The translations under genes were made by a program, and so were the position numbers. A DNA stretch of 51,600 nucleotides from positions 1 to 51,600 of the IMG/VR virus record IMGVR_UViG_3300027857_000024; one strand, written 5' to 3'. Below are positions 41,281-47,670 of this stretch, one piece after another. Within the stretch, counting starts at the first letter, position 1. Each line of letters starts with the position of its first letter. This DNA is from a virus. The notes under the pieces were generated by a model. The model was not told the DNA's origin and searched no databases. It saw only the letters and a program-made list of their open reading frames with translations.

Positions 41281-41356
41281 TGGCTGTGGACCTCAGATTC
41301 GAACTGAGACCCTTCCCATTAACAGTGGGACGTACTACCAGTTATACTAATCCACA
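41281..41356 (-). tRNA. tRNA-Asn(GTT)
   Basis: Acceptor TGTGGAT/GTCCACA, anticodon arm TCCCA-CTGTTAA-TGGGA, T arm CTCAG/CTGAG, discriminator G and encoded CCA. The stop codon of the upstream HNH gene (41347) lies within its first ten nucleotides. Confidence 0.9.
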
Positions 41357-41793
41357 GCAGAAACTTTCTTTGCGTGATTCTGTCGAGTGTCTTTCTCTCG
41401 ACGGCACGCCTTACAATAGTCATCCAATCCATCGTCCTTGCAACTTCTTGCAAAGAACTCATTGACTGATAAAGCTCTTTGATGTTTCGAACACCACGCC
41501 GTTCCTTCTGGCGTTTGAATCTTTGAACTGCCTAAACGATGCGGTCTATTGCATCGCATGTGGGAAAATGAAATATTATTCAAATCCCAAAATAGCGCAG
41601 CGCTTATTCCTTCCCACGGCTCTATGTGCTCAACACTTAATTCTTCGACCGATGAAATTGTTGCCCTGCATCTATAACAGACGTTCTCTCCTAGACGATA
41701 CAAAAGAGAAAACATAATATTTTTTCTCAATCTGTTTGACGCCGTGCCGTGAGACATACCTAGCGTTGCATTTTTCTTCTCGTTGCTTGACAT
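41347..41793 (-). CDS. HNH endonuclease overlapping tRNA-Asn (148 aa)
   Basis: HNH motif CYRCRATISS, LSVEHIEPWEGISAALFWDL, NNISFSHMRCNRPHR: Cys pair, catalytic His in EHI, Asn pair, second Cys. A second zinc module follows (WCSKHQRALSVNEF, DDYCKACRREKD), like that seen in group I intron and free-standing phage HNH proteins. GGGAGG precedes the ATG. The last codons and the stop are inside the 5' end of tRNA-Asn, the same arrangement as the HNH gene at 39592. Confidence 0.88.
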   Translation of the reverse strand: MSSNEKKNATLGMSHGTASNRLRKNIMFSLLYRLGENVCYRCRATISSVEELSVEHIEPWEGISAALFWDLNNISFSHMRCNRPHRLGSSKIQTPEGTAWCSKHQRALSVNEFFARSCKDDGLDDYCKACRREKDTRQNHAKKVSAVD

Positions 41794-41830
41794 AATCGTT
41801 GACCTCCCGGTCGTTGATTAAATCCTAAAT

Positions 41831-41908
41831 TGGCAGTCCCGACGAGATTTGAACTCGCGGTCTTCTCCGTGACAGGGAGACGGCCACTCCGGGCTGGCCC
41901 ACGAGACT
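41831..41908 (-). tRNA. tRNA-Asp(GTC)
   Basis: Acceptor AGTCTCG/CGGGACT, D stem GGCC/GGCC, anticodon arm TCTCC-CTGTCAC-GGAGA, discriminator G (typical of Asp) and encoded CCA. Confidence 0.9.
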
Positions 41909-41910
41909 GT

Positions 41911-42020
41911 AGAAAATTTGAGGACGATGCTTCTCTCGTTCCTCGCTTATGCGCTATCGTCACCGTTACCAGCGTCGACTCGCGGAAGCCATTGGTACCC
42001 TCACCCTAAGTGGTCGGGTA
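41911..42020. other. Non-coding gap with hairpins
   Basis: No ORF with a ribosome site. Contains GACGAT/ATCGTC and TACCA/TGGTA pairings. Possibly a small RNA or spacer; nothing recognisable. Confidence 0.3.
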
Positions 42021-42024
42021 AACT

Positions 42025-42113
42025 TGGTCGAGATGGAAGGATTTGAACCTCCAAGGCGTTGCCGCACTGGTTTCCAAAACCAGACCGCTGCCAGATTACG
42101 GACCTACACCTCG
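42025..42113 (-). tRNA. tRNA-Pro(TGG) with extended variable arm
   Basis: Acceptor CGAGGTG/CATCTCG, anticodon arm CTGGT-TTTGGAA-ACCAG, T loop TTCAAAT, encoded CCA. The variable region is ~14 nt and forms GCG-GCAA-CGC, a class II-like arm not normal for Pro. D arm is nearly identical to Pro(CGG). Confidence 0.87.
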
Positions 42114-42275
42114 ACTGAAAATTGTATGACGGTTGGCCCAACGCTCCGTCAAGGCGGTTGTGATAACCCATGAGCCTTGTTCACAACAAGCATCTTTTGT
42201 CAGTTCGGTCGGGAGTTCCGTTTCCGGATTCTCGCTTCCGCCGAAGGATAGCGAGTACTCACCTCTGACAAACTC
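42114..42275. other. Non-coding gap of 160 nt with hairpins
   Basis: No supported gene. On the minus strand CTCGC/GCGAG around a TTCGGCGG loop region and GTTGTG/CACAAC can pair, so a structured spacer RNA is possible. Nothing recognised. Confidence 0.3.
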
Positions 42276-42461
42276 TTAAACTTTTCGATGTTCGAGCGGC
42301 GTCATGTCCAACGTCGTCTCGGTTCCGCATCCTTCACAGACATATCGATGGCCGGGTCTTCGACTCATGTTTCCGCCGCACTCGGGACACTCAAGACTTC
42401 TTGGCGGGATGCCGACTCCGTTCTTTGCCGGAATCCACATCTCTGTCTCTCGCGTCTCCAT
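42276..42461 (-). CDS. Zinc-ribbon protein (61 aa)
   Basis: METRETEMWIPAKNGVGIPP, then LECPECGGNMSRRPGHRYVC and EGCGTETT: two CxxC pairs 16 residues apart, a classic zinc ribbon. Its own promoter (TTGACA-17-TAGGAT) ends 9 nt before the ATG. Possibly a transcription or RNA-associated accessory protein; no family assigned. Confidence 0.75.
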   Translation of the reverse strand: METRETEMWIPAKNGVGIPPRSLECPECGGNMSRRPGHRYVCEGCGTETTLDMTPLEHRKV

Positions 42462-42470
42462 CGTGGAACC

Positions 42471-42499
42471 ATCCTACCATAACTTCGAAAACCTGTCAA
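42471..42499 (-). promoter_or_regulatory. Sigma-70 promoter for the zinc-ribbon gene
   Basis: TTGACA (42499-42494), 17-nt spacer, TAGGAT (42476-42471). The predicted start leaves only about 3 nt before the ATG at 42461. Confidence 0.75.
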
Positions 42500-42520
42500 G
42501 CACTATTTTCAACTATTTTT

Positions 42521-42597
42521 TGGGGTGAAGTATGGGGGTCGAACCCATGCTGCCGGATTCACAGTCCAGCGTGCTACCACTACACCAACGACACCAC
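42521..42597 (-). tRNA. tRNA-His(GTG)
   Basis: Anticodon arm CTGGA-CTGTGAA-TCCGG, T arm ATGGG, C73 as in His tRNAs, encoded CCA. The nucleotide before G1 is T, not the usual encoded G-1. First tRNA read from the promoter at 42612-42640. Confidence 0.87.
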
Positions 42598-42611
42598 AGT
42601 TGAACAAGAGC

Positions 42612-42640
42612 ATACTACCACAAACCGCGGTGTTTGTCAA
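42612..42640 (-). promoter_or_regulatory. Sigma-70 promoter facing the tRNA array
   Basis: TTGACA (42640-42635), 17-nt spacer containing the CCGCGG centre, TAGTAT (42617-42612). Predicted start about 42605, 8 nt before tRNA-His. Consensus-like, so host RNA polymerase should use it. Confidence 0.8.
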
Positions 42641-42648
42641 GAGCTATT

Positions 42649-42783
42649 TTAGATGCTCTTTGCCTTCGCCTTCGCTGCGTCGACATCTGCGGCGAACTTG
42701 GCCTCCGCGGCCTTGAAGTTCTTGATGCGGCCCAAGCCGAATCCGATTGCGAGAACTATCAAATACGAAACGAAATGCAACAT
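42649..42783 (-). CDS. Small single-span membrane protein (44 aa)
   Basis: MLHFVSYLIVLAIGFGLGRI then an Ala/Lys-rich helix (KNFKAAEAKFAADVDAAKAK). The start at 42783 follows AAGGAGAATGCC. One transmembrane helix with a cytoplasmic helical tail. Function unknown. Confidence 0.65.
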   Translation of the reverse strand: MLHFVSYLIVLAIGFGLGRIKNFKAAEAKFAADVDAAKAKAKSI

Positions 42784-42793
42784 GGCATTCTCC

Positions 42794-42985
42794 TTAGTTG
42801 TTCGGGCCGTGATGCTTCTCTTTGGCCTCGTGCTCATTAATCGGGTAACGGTTCTCGCCCGTCTGTTGACGCGCGCACTTTACCGTGGTGCCCGGATTAT
42901 CCTTCGCGTTCGGCACATCGTTGTTGACCGGAGGCAACGGACGCCCCGGGTATCCTTCTGCGTGTGCTGCTGAATTCTCACTCAT
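42794..42985 (-). CDS. Small polar protein (63 aa)
   Basis: Pro/Asn/His-rich, probably disordered (AEGYPGRPLPPVNNDVPNAK, NEHEAKEKHHGPNN). AAGAGGATTCC precedes the ATG. Part of the 42,649-44,170 operon. Function unknown. Confidence 0.6.
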   Translation of the reverse strand: MSENSAAHAEGYPGRPLPPVNNDVPNAKDNPGTTVKCARQQTGENRYPINEHEAKEKHHGPNN

Positions 42986-43167
42986 GGAATCCTCTTGTGC
43001 TCCACGAGCCTTCCGCCCGTCAAGCCTTGCGGGTCCCGCCCGCGCAAGACTGCTCTTGCGCTGGAACCGCGGTACTCGTAAACTCTGTGACCATCCGGAT
43101 TCTCAAAAGTTACGCGGACGGTGTTGTTGTCGATTTTCTCTTTCGACAGAATGTTCTTCTTGCTCAT
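42982..43167 (-). CDS. Small KTSC-like protein (61 aa)
   Basis: The start at 43167 overlaps the TAA of the upstream gene (TAATG). The core NNTVRVTFENPDGHRVYEYR, then GSSARAVLRGRDPQG, resembles KTSC-type small domains (a beta hairpin with VYEY followed by a helix). Basic ends suggest nucleic-acid contact. Function unproven. Confidence 0.6.
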   Translation of the reverse strand: MSKKNILSKEKIDNNTVRVTFENPDGHRVYEYRGSSARAVLRGRDPQGLTGGRLVEHKRIP

Positions 43168-43430
43168 TAGTGATTTACCGGATACGCGCTTTGATACCAC
43201 ACGAACCACTTCGTAATCTTTGGCTCCGCGCCGTCCTTCGATTTGTACACGAAGGTCTCGGAGGGACTGACAACATACATCGCCTTGCCCGCGCTAACTT
43301 CCACGGGAAAGTATCCGAAGTTGCGGAACTCGAAAATCTTCTTGAAGTCCCTCGGGTCCATCGTCACGACGCACTGGACGCCCGCGTCGGTACAAATGCG
43401 GTTCAATTCCGCGCTAACGTAGTTGGGCAT
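43167..43430 (-). CDS. Small beta-rich protein (87 aa)
   Basis: MPNYVSAELNRICTDAGVQC, then VTMDPRDFKKIFEFRNFGYF and ETFVYKSKDG. The pattern (N-terminal helix, 'F.N.g...v.v.ag', then a 'P.E....KS' turn) is also seen in the next gene upstream, so both may share a fold. ATG overlaps the upstream TGA (TGATG). Confidence 0.6.
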   Translation of the reverse strand: MPNYVSAELNRICTDAGVQCVVTMDPRDFKKIFEFRNFGYFPVEVSAGKAMYVVSPSETFVYKSKDGAEPKITKWFVWYQSAYPVNH

Positions 43431-43702
43431 CACGACACCCCATTGTTGAGCGGAGTAACGACTGGAAGCTCTGCATCCAAACCGCTGTGCACTTTGATGT
43501 GGACTATCTCTTTCGGTTCCAGAAATTCAATCTTGTCGCGGTACGTGATGCGAACTAGTTTGTCGCTGACGTTCTCGAAGGTGATGATGCTGCCGTATTC
43601 TGATGGGTCGGGAGAAATCACGACCTTGACTTCCTTCGGATAATACGGCTGCGCGCCAAAGTCGGCATACGAGAAGTGCTGATAGTTTTTGCCGAGGCTC
43701 AT
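43430..43702 (-). CDS. Small beta-rich protein, possibly related to its neighbours (90 aa)
   Basis: VKVVISPDPSEYGSIITFEN, VSDKLVRITYRDKIEFLEPK, EIVHIKVHS. Alternating strands with a 'P.e....' turn resemble the 87-aa protein downstream and the C-terminal part of the gene at 43974. These three may form a small paralogous set. ATG overlaps the upstream TGA. Confidence 0.6.
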   Translation of the reverse strand: MSLGKNYQHFSYADFGAQPYYPKEVKVVISPDPSEYGSIITFENVSDKLVRITYRDKIEFLEPKEIVHIKVHSGLDAELPVVTPLNNGVS

Positions 43703-43974
43703 GACTGCACCAATCGGTCGATTCGAAGAGCAGCGGCGTTAGCCAATTCTGCGGCGGCGTTTGCTACCACCTCATCGAATGCTCCCGAGATGGCTAGCTG
43801 AGAGAAGTTGGTGTAATCGCCGTACGTGGTGCCGTATTCGGCCAAGTCACAAATCAGGCCCCCGTTCTTCAATGTGTCAAACGAGGCGGGTCCCTCCGCA
43901 AAGAGGGCCATTGGGGCGACCGCGGCTACCGCAGTGCCGACCCCTAGCCATGAAAGAAACTTGCGGCGGTTCAT
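43699..43974 (-). CDS. Tat-signal protein with capsid-like segment (91 aa)
   Basis: The N-terminus MNRRKFLSWLGVGTAVAAVA has the twin-arginine export pattern (RRKFL plus hydrophobic core, PMALFA cleavage region). The mature part GDYTNFSQLAISGAFDEVVA...AAAEL closely resembles the NYSNFSSFAIASAIDELVGN...AVELG segment of the major capsid protein at 21114. The combination is odd. It may be a derived small protein that kept a capsid helix, or the match may be convergent. TGATG overlap with the upstream gene. Confidence 0.65.
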   Translation of the reverse strand: MNRRKFLSWLGVGTAVAAVAPMALFAEGPASFDTLKNGGLICDLAEYGTTYGDYTNFSQLAISGAFDEVVANAAAELANAAALRIDRLVQS

Positions 43975-44135
43975 CACGCCTTCTTATAAAAATTCAAGAA
44001 CATCATCTCGGGATTCGGTCCACCGCAAATGATGTACTGGTCGCCGCCGTCCACCGTGACGAGTATTCCGTACGGTCTCAATTCAATGCCGACGATGTCT
44101 AGCGCGAAAGTGAATGTCTCTTTGCCGACGTAAAC
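43974..44135 (-). CDS. Small beta-rich protein, start uncertain (about 54 aa)
   Basis: The frame VGKETFTFALDIVGIELRPY, GILVTVDGGDQYIICGGPNP is coding-like and runs to the TGA at 43974. The longer frame upstream crosses the promoter at 44142-44170 and is Pro/Met-rich noise. No ATG or GTG follows the predicted transcription start; GTT at 44135 lies exactly 6 nt after the -10, where the leaderless start codons of this phage lie. The true start cannot be fixed. Confidence 0.5.
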   Translation of the reverse strand, partial: VYVGKETFTFALDIVGIELRPYGILVTVDGGDQYIICGGPNPEMMFLNFYKKA

Positions 44136-44141
44136 TTCAAA

Positions 44142-44170
44142 ATTGTACCACACTACTGCCGCCGTGTCAA
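44142..44170 (-). promoter_or_regulatory. Sigma-70 promoter of the minus-strand small-gene operon
   Basis: TTGACA (44170-44165), 17-nt spacer, TACAAT (44147-44142), facing 44135 to 42649. The best consensus match in the window. Confidence 0.8.
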
Positions 44171-44359
44171 GTAGAAAGGCGGGTGGGTCTGTGACTACCC
44201 CGTGCCGCTGCCGGGGGTACCTGTTGGGTCCCATCCGGCTAGGTGACATACCGGGTAGCGCGTCCGCTTTTGGGACGCAAACGTGCACGGGCACGAAACA
44301 GGGTATTGGGGCGGGTACGGCATGGCCCATGCCCGGAGGCATGCTTTGGCCCTCGGCGT

Positions 44360-44625
44360 GCTGGGGGAGCAAACTCGCTTCCAAACATTAAGCCTATGAA
44401 AACAAAAGACTTAACGTTTCGCCTTCTAATCGCTGCCAGCGCGAGCCGACAGTTCGTTGCATCGTTGCAATCGTTGCTCGGAGGGTTGGCAATTAATAGA
44501 GCATTAATTGACAAACGACCAGATCGAGGCTAACTCATTGATTCTAATGCCTTTATTGTTTGGCACGCTGATTGCTGGGGGAGCAAATTCGCTTCCAAAC
44601 CCGAAAACCGTTGAAAACAAACGAC
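44360..44625 (+). repeat. Pair of ~60-bp imperfect direct repeats
   Basis: GCTGGGGGAGCAAA then TCGCTTCCAAAC, followed after ~12 nt by GAAAACAAA and GACTTA, at 44360-44415 and again at 44572-44625. Confidence 0.85.
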
Positions 44626-44868
44626 TTACGAGATAAAAAATCTCATCTAGGAAAAATCTGACAACTCCTCGACTGATTCGAGATTGTTATTGTGCTTGTA
44701 ACTTGTTGATATTGCTCGACTTATACGAGGTGAGCGGTGTTTGCTTTGGGTTGATTCTGATCGAATCGTCACCGCGAGTCATCACTCGAATGTGTGCAAA
44801 AGAGGTCTGATTGGATGCATTTATTTGCTTGGTGGCTCTTATATCATTGATTTCATTAGTGTTACGAG

Positions 44869-45272
44869 AATTGTGTCATACAAAATAGAGCAAAACAGCG
44901 TCCGATGATTGACACATTTTGTCCACGCGCCCGGTCACCGAATGCTGTCATTTTGGTGTATGACACAATTTTTCGCTCCCATCTTATTGATTCAATTGAT
45001 CTTACACGAATTGTGTCATACGAAAAGGTGGGGACTGAGAGAGAGGCGCAATAATTCAATTATTCCATAGGTGTATTTATAGTAACATCTGATTTCTCTA
45101 TTATTTATCTAGTTACTAGATTTTGCCTTCGCGCGTGAGTCTTGCTACAAACCGCATGCGCTTTTACATCTCCTCTCTCTGTCAGCCCCTCTGTTTTTTA
45201 TGACACAATTTGCACATCTTCGTGATAATAAAGGATTTAACCCCTAAAAATTGTGTCATAAATTGTGTCATA
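44869..45272. repeat. Six AATTGTGTCATA repeats, both orientations
   Basis: AATTGTGTCATA at 44869-44880, 45009-45020, 45249-45260 and 45261-45272; the inverse TATGACACAATT at 44959-44970 and 45199-45210. The first two forward copies sit in a longer ~50-bp imperfect repeat (44838-44885 and 44979-45026). Spacing suggests binding sites of one protein. Confidence 0.85.
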
Positions 45273-45467
45273 ACCTACCCCTTTTTGGCCGATTCAACCT
45301 ATTTCGTCGTGAAAAGCGCATGCGCTTTGTTACATTTGGCTGCAAACCGCATGCGCTTTTCACACGGCCAGATGCAAACCGCATGCGCTTTTACATAATT
45401 CTCCCAACAGGGAAATGTTGCCACAACCGCATGCGCTTTTCACTTTGTGCTTGACAAACCGCATGCG
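45153..45467. repeat. Six CGCATGCG palindromic sites
   Basis: CGCATGCG at 45153, 45317, 45348, 45380, 45428 and 45460; four read AACCGCATGCGCTTTT, one is a full palindrome AAAGCGCATGCGCTTT, and the last, AACCGCATGCGGTT, lies inside the spacer of the promoter of the RHH gene. Iteron or operator array. Confidence 0.88.
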
Positions 45468-45479
45468 GTTGTGCAATTC
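45451..45479 (+). promoter_or_regulatory. Promoter of the RHH regulator with embedded operator
   Basis: TTGACA (45451-45456), 17-nt spacer that is the AACCGCATGCGGTT palindrome plus GTG, then CAATTC (45474-45479). The -10 is weak. A protein on this palindrome would block RNA polymerase. Confidence 0.6.
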
Positions 45480-45487
45480 TCAGGATT

Positions 45488-45658
45488 GTGAAACAGAAAC
45501 TCGATATTCGGCTCGACCCAGATCAGCGCGCCGCCCTCGACGCACTCGCGGCAAAGTCCGGTCAGTCGGTCGCGGCGCTGATTCGCTGGTGTATCAAAAA
45601 CTCCCTTCCTGTGCTTGCGGAGAATATCGAGGCTAATCTCCGCGCCCGCCAGTCCTAG
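45488..45658 (+). CDS. Ribbon-helix-helix DNA-binding regulator (56 aa)
   Basis: GTG start. The sequence begins MKQKLDIRLDPDQRAALDAL and continues AAKSGQSVAALIRWCIKNSL: a short basic strand followed by two helices, the Arc/MetJ ribbon-helix-helix pattern, with a helical tail. RHH dimers bind palindromes through the strand pair. The gene lies directly behind the CGCATGCG array, whose last copy sits in its own promoter, so autoregulation is likely. Its TAG stop is the first three bases of the first AGTACT box set. Size is typical for phage RHH repressors. Confidence 0.8.
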   Translation: MKQKLDIRLDPDQRAALDALAAKSGQSVAALIRWCIKNSLPVLAENIEANLRARQS

Positions 45659-45715
45659 TACTGTAGTACCGATTTTATTTCAGTACTTGACGCAGATCGG
45701 CGCGCGTGAGACCAT
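45656..45715 (+). promoter_or_regulatory. Promoter 1: AGTACT boxes, TTGACG-17-GACCAT, leaderless
   Basis: AGTAC[CT] boxes at 45657-45662, 45665-45670 and 45682-45687; -35 TTGACG (45687-45692), 17-nt spacer, -10 GACCAT (45710-45715), then 6 nt to the ATG at 45722. The -10 is weak but spacing equals that of the stronger copies. Confidence 0.65.
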
Positions 45716-45721
45716 CAATAT

Positions 45722-47143
45722 ATGGACACCACACTTAAGACGTACCGAGTTCCCGAGTCCAACTTAGAAGTTCTCAAATCCCGAATGGTGAAGCTGGTCC
45801 GTCGCTGTGCGCGCATCAAAGTCGATGCACCTGTGCTGACGGTTGGCTCATTCGAGGAGATCACGTATAAAAACGATGCGGGATTTGATCGCGTTCGCCG
45901 CGTATACACTGTCACGCTGGAATCTGCAGGCCGTCCCAAGATCAACGGTTACGAGTTTGCTGCTGTCATTTCACCTGTCACTGATGAAGACGGCAAACTG
46001 ATCGGCAACGTCATGCGCCGCGTTCCCGGATTCGAAGGTGATATCCCTCAGCGCTTCCGCGATGCCACCAACTACTGCGACCACTGCAAGACAGATCGTC
46101 GACGGCTGGAAACTTTTGTGATAGCCAATGCAGATGGATACAGGCAAATCGGTCGCAACTGCCTCGCGAATTATCTTGGACTCACGAACCCGGAGACGCT
46201 CGCGGCCATCGCCGAGATTCTGATTGATGCTGATGAATTGGCTGGAATGGCTGAAGAGAGCGATGGATTCGGTGGCGGTCGCGTGATGGAGCGCATTCCG
46301 ATGGACGACGTGCTCACAGTCGCCGCGTCCGCCATCAGACTGTACGGATGGCTCTCCAATAAGTCTGCAATGGAATTTGGCAAGACCTCGACCAGCATGC
46401 GCGTACGTGAGTGGATATACGGCAACGCCAAGACCAGAGAGGCATTTGAGTTTCCTCTCACAGCGACCGAAGAAGACAAGACCCTCGCGAATAACACCTA
46501 CGAATGGCTGCAATCGCTTTCTATTCACACTCAAGACGATTACCGATACAACCTCGCGCTGCTAGCACAATCCATATCAGTGAGCAGCAAGAATTTTGGC
46601 GTCGCAGTTTCCGCAATCAATGCGTACTCGAAGGAAAAGGAATTCGAGATCAGGCGGAACGCGCGCATCGAGGCAGACAGCAAATCGGAATTCATCGGCG
46701 TAGTTGGCGAGCGCATCACAATCGAGAATGCGACCGTGTTGTACACCACAACATTTGAATCGCAGTTTGGCGTCTCACACTTTTACAAGATGAAGGCAGG
46801 TGACAATATCCTCGTGTACTTCGCGTCCACCCAGATGTTCGAACAAGGTGAAGTCATTCCTCGAATGACAGCACGCGTCAAGAAGCACGAGAATCGCGTG
46901 GACAAGTACAATCCGGAAGGCGTGAAGCAAACCGTTATTACGCGTGCTACGCTGCCGAAGCCAGAGCCGACCGAGGAACAGAAGGCAGCCAAGAAGGTAA
47001 TCGCGAAGCTTCGCAGGGTCGCGAAGACGCTGCCACACACTGCGGAAGATCAGCGCAATGGCATAGGTGACTATAACGACTATCAAGCATGGGTAGAAGT
47101 GAATGACTTAATCTGGCAGATTGAAAGAGAGGCGAAACTATAA
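45722..47143 (+). CDS. Large conserved-type phage early protein with Cys motif (473 aa)
   Basis: The N-terminal domain (RVPESNLEVLKSRMVKLVRR) is followed at about 115-150 by YCDHCKTDRRRLETFVI and QIGRNCLANYLGL: a CxxC plus later Cys, a zinc module that recurs in phage early proteins of unknown function. The middle is helical, and the C-terminal part (ITIENATVLYTTTFESQFG, DNILVYFAST) looks like an OB or beta-barrel fold. A DNA-associated role is possible. The ATG is 6 nt after the -10, with no ribosome site, so the mRNA is probably leaderless. The last base of its stop is shared with the ATG of the SprT gene. Confidence 0.8.
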   Translation: MDTTLKTYRVPESNLEVLKSRMVKLVRRCARIKVDAPVLTVGSFEEITYKNDAGFDRVRRVYTVTLESAGRPKINGYEFAAVISPVTDEDGKLIGNVMRRVPGFEGDIPQRFRDATNYCDHCKTDRRRLETFVIANADGYRQIGRNCLANYLGLTNPETLAAIAEILIDADELAGMAEESDGFGGGRVMERIPMDDVLTVAASAIRLYGWLSNKSAMEFGKTSTSMRVREWIYGNAKTREAFEFPLTATEEDKTLANNTYEWLQSLSIHTQDDYRYNLALLAQSISVSSKNFGVAVSAINAYSKEKEFEIRRNARIEADSKSEFIGVVGERITIENATVLYTTTFESQFGVSHFYKMKAGDNILVYFASTQMFEQGEVIPRMTARVKKHENRVDKYNPEGVKQTVITRATLPKPEPTEEQKAAKKVIAKLRRVAKTLPHTAEDQRNGIGDYNDYQAWVEVNDLIWQIEREAKL

Positions 47144-47604
47144 TGGAACTGACGGCAGCATTCCGAATAATCTGGAAGGCGATGGTAGACCATAAGCTGT
47201 TTGACAAGGGCTGGTCGTTTCAATGGGACAACGCGAAGTCACGCTGCGGTCAATGCCGATTCGAAGGCCGAATAATCACGATTAGTCGACATTACGCCGC
47301 CGTGAACGATGAAGCGAATATTCGTGACACCATCTTGCACGAGATCGCGCACGCGCTGGTTGGACCCGGCCACCATCATGATTGGGTTTGGCAATCGATG
47401 GCGCGGCAGATCGGCGCAAGGCCAGAGCGCTGCGCTACCACCGATGCGCAAGTGAGAGGGAATTACATCGGGCAGTGTGTAGGGTGCAATAAAGAGATAC
47501 ACAGGTACCGCAGGCCGCGATATCTCGACATTCCGGGATTCTACTCCCATACCGCGTGCAAGCGCGCTGGAAAGCCATCAGATATCAAATGGACGCGTGC
47601 TTAG
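47143..47604 (+). CDS. SprT-like zinc metalloprotein (153 aa)
   Basis: SprT/Spartan-type fold: HEIAH at 66-70 (TILHEIAHALVGPGHHHDWV), with a third His in the GHHHD motif (77-79) and the following WQSMARQIGA helix, then a C-terminal zinc-ribbon-like part (CVGCNKEIHRYRRPRY, TACKRAG). Spartan proteases cut DNA-protein crosslinks; phage members are widespread but their substrates are unknown. It overlaps the previous gene (TAATG). Its TAG stop begins the AGTACT box set of promoter 2. Confidence 0.88.
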   Translation: MELTAAFRIIWKAMVDHKLFDKGWSFQWDNAKSRCGQCRFEGRIITISRHYAAVNDEANIRDTILHEIAHALVGPGHHHDWVWQSMARQIGARPERCATTDAQVRGNYIGQCVGCNKEIHRYRRPRYLDIPGFYSHTACKRAGKPSDIKWTRA

Positions 47605-47663
47605 TACTAGGACAAAAGTACCAGACGAGTACTATTGACACATTTTCGAAGGCATGAGAGAGT
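47602..47663 (+). promoter_or_regulatory. Promoter 2: AGTACT boxes, TTGACA-17-GAGAGT, driving an RNA
   Basis: AGTACT at 47603-47608, AGTACC at 47617-47622 and AGTACT at 47629-47634; -35 TTGACA (47635-47640), 17-nt spacer, -10 GAGAGT (47658-47663) preceded by ATGA. Predicted start 47670/47671 coincides with the first base of the structured RNA. Confidence 0.65.
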
Positions 47664-47670
47664 GTTTGTA

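Larger units (their letters stand above)
44171..45450. other. Divergent 1.3 kb control region without genes
   Basis: No supported ORF on either strand. Holds ~60-bp direct repeats, TTGTGTCATA repeats and CGCATGCG repeats, plus hairpins GCGTCC/GGGACGC (44261-44279) and GCATGGCCCATGC (44329-44341). Minus genes leave from its left and plus genes from its right. A role in transcription control or replication initiation is inferred. Confidence 0.6.

Noticed and set aside
43978-44384. Long upstream extension of the ORF ending at 43974
   Set aside because: It crosses a consensus promoter and has a low-complexity Pro/Met-rich composition typical of noise in G+C-rich control DNA.
45210-45454. Plus-strand ORFs of 62-67 aa in the control region
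   Set aside because: Consist of translated repeats (CGCATGCG and TTGTGTCATA units), with no ribosome site.
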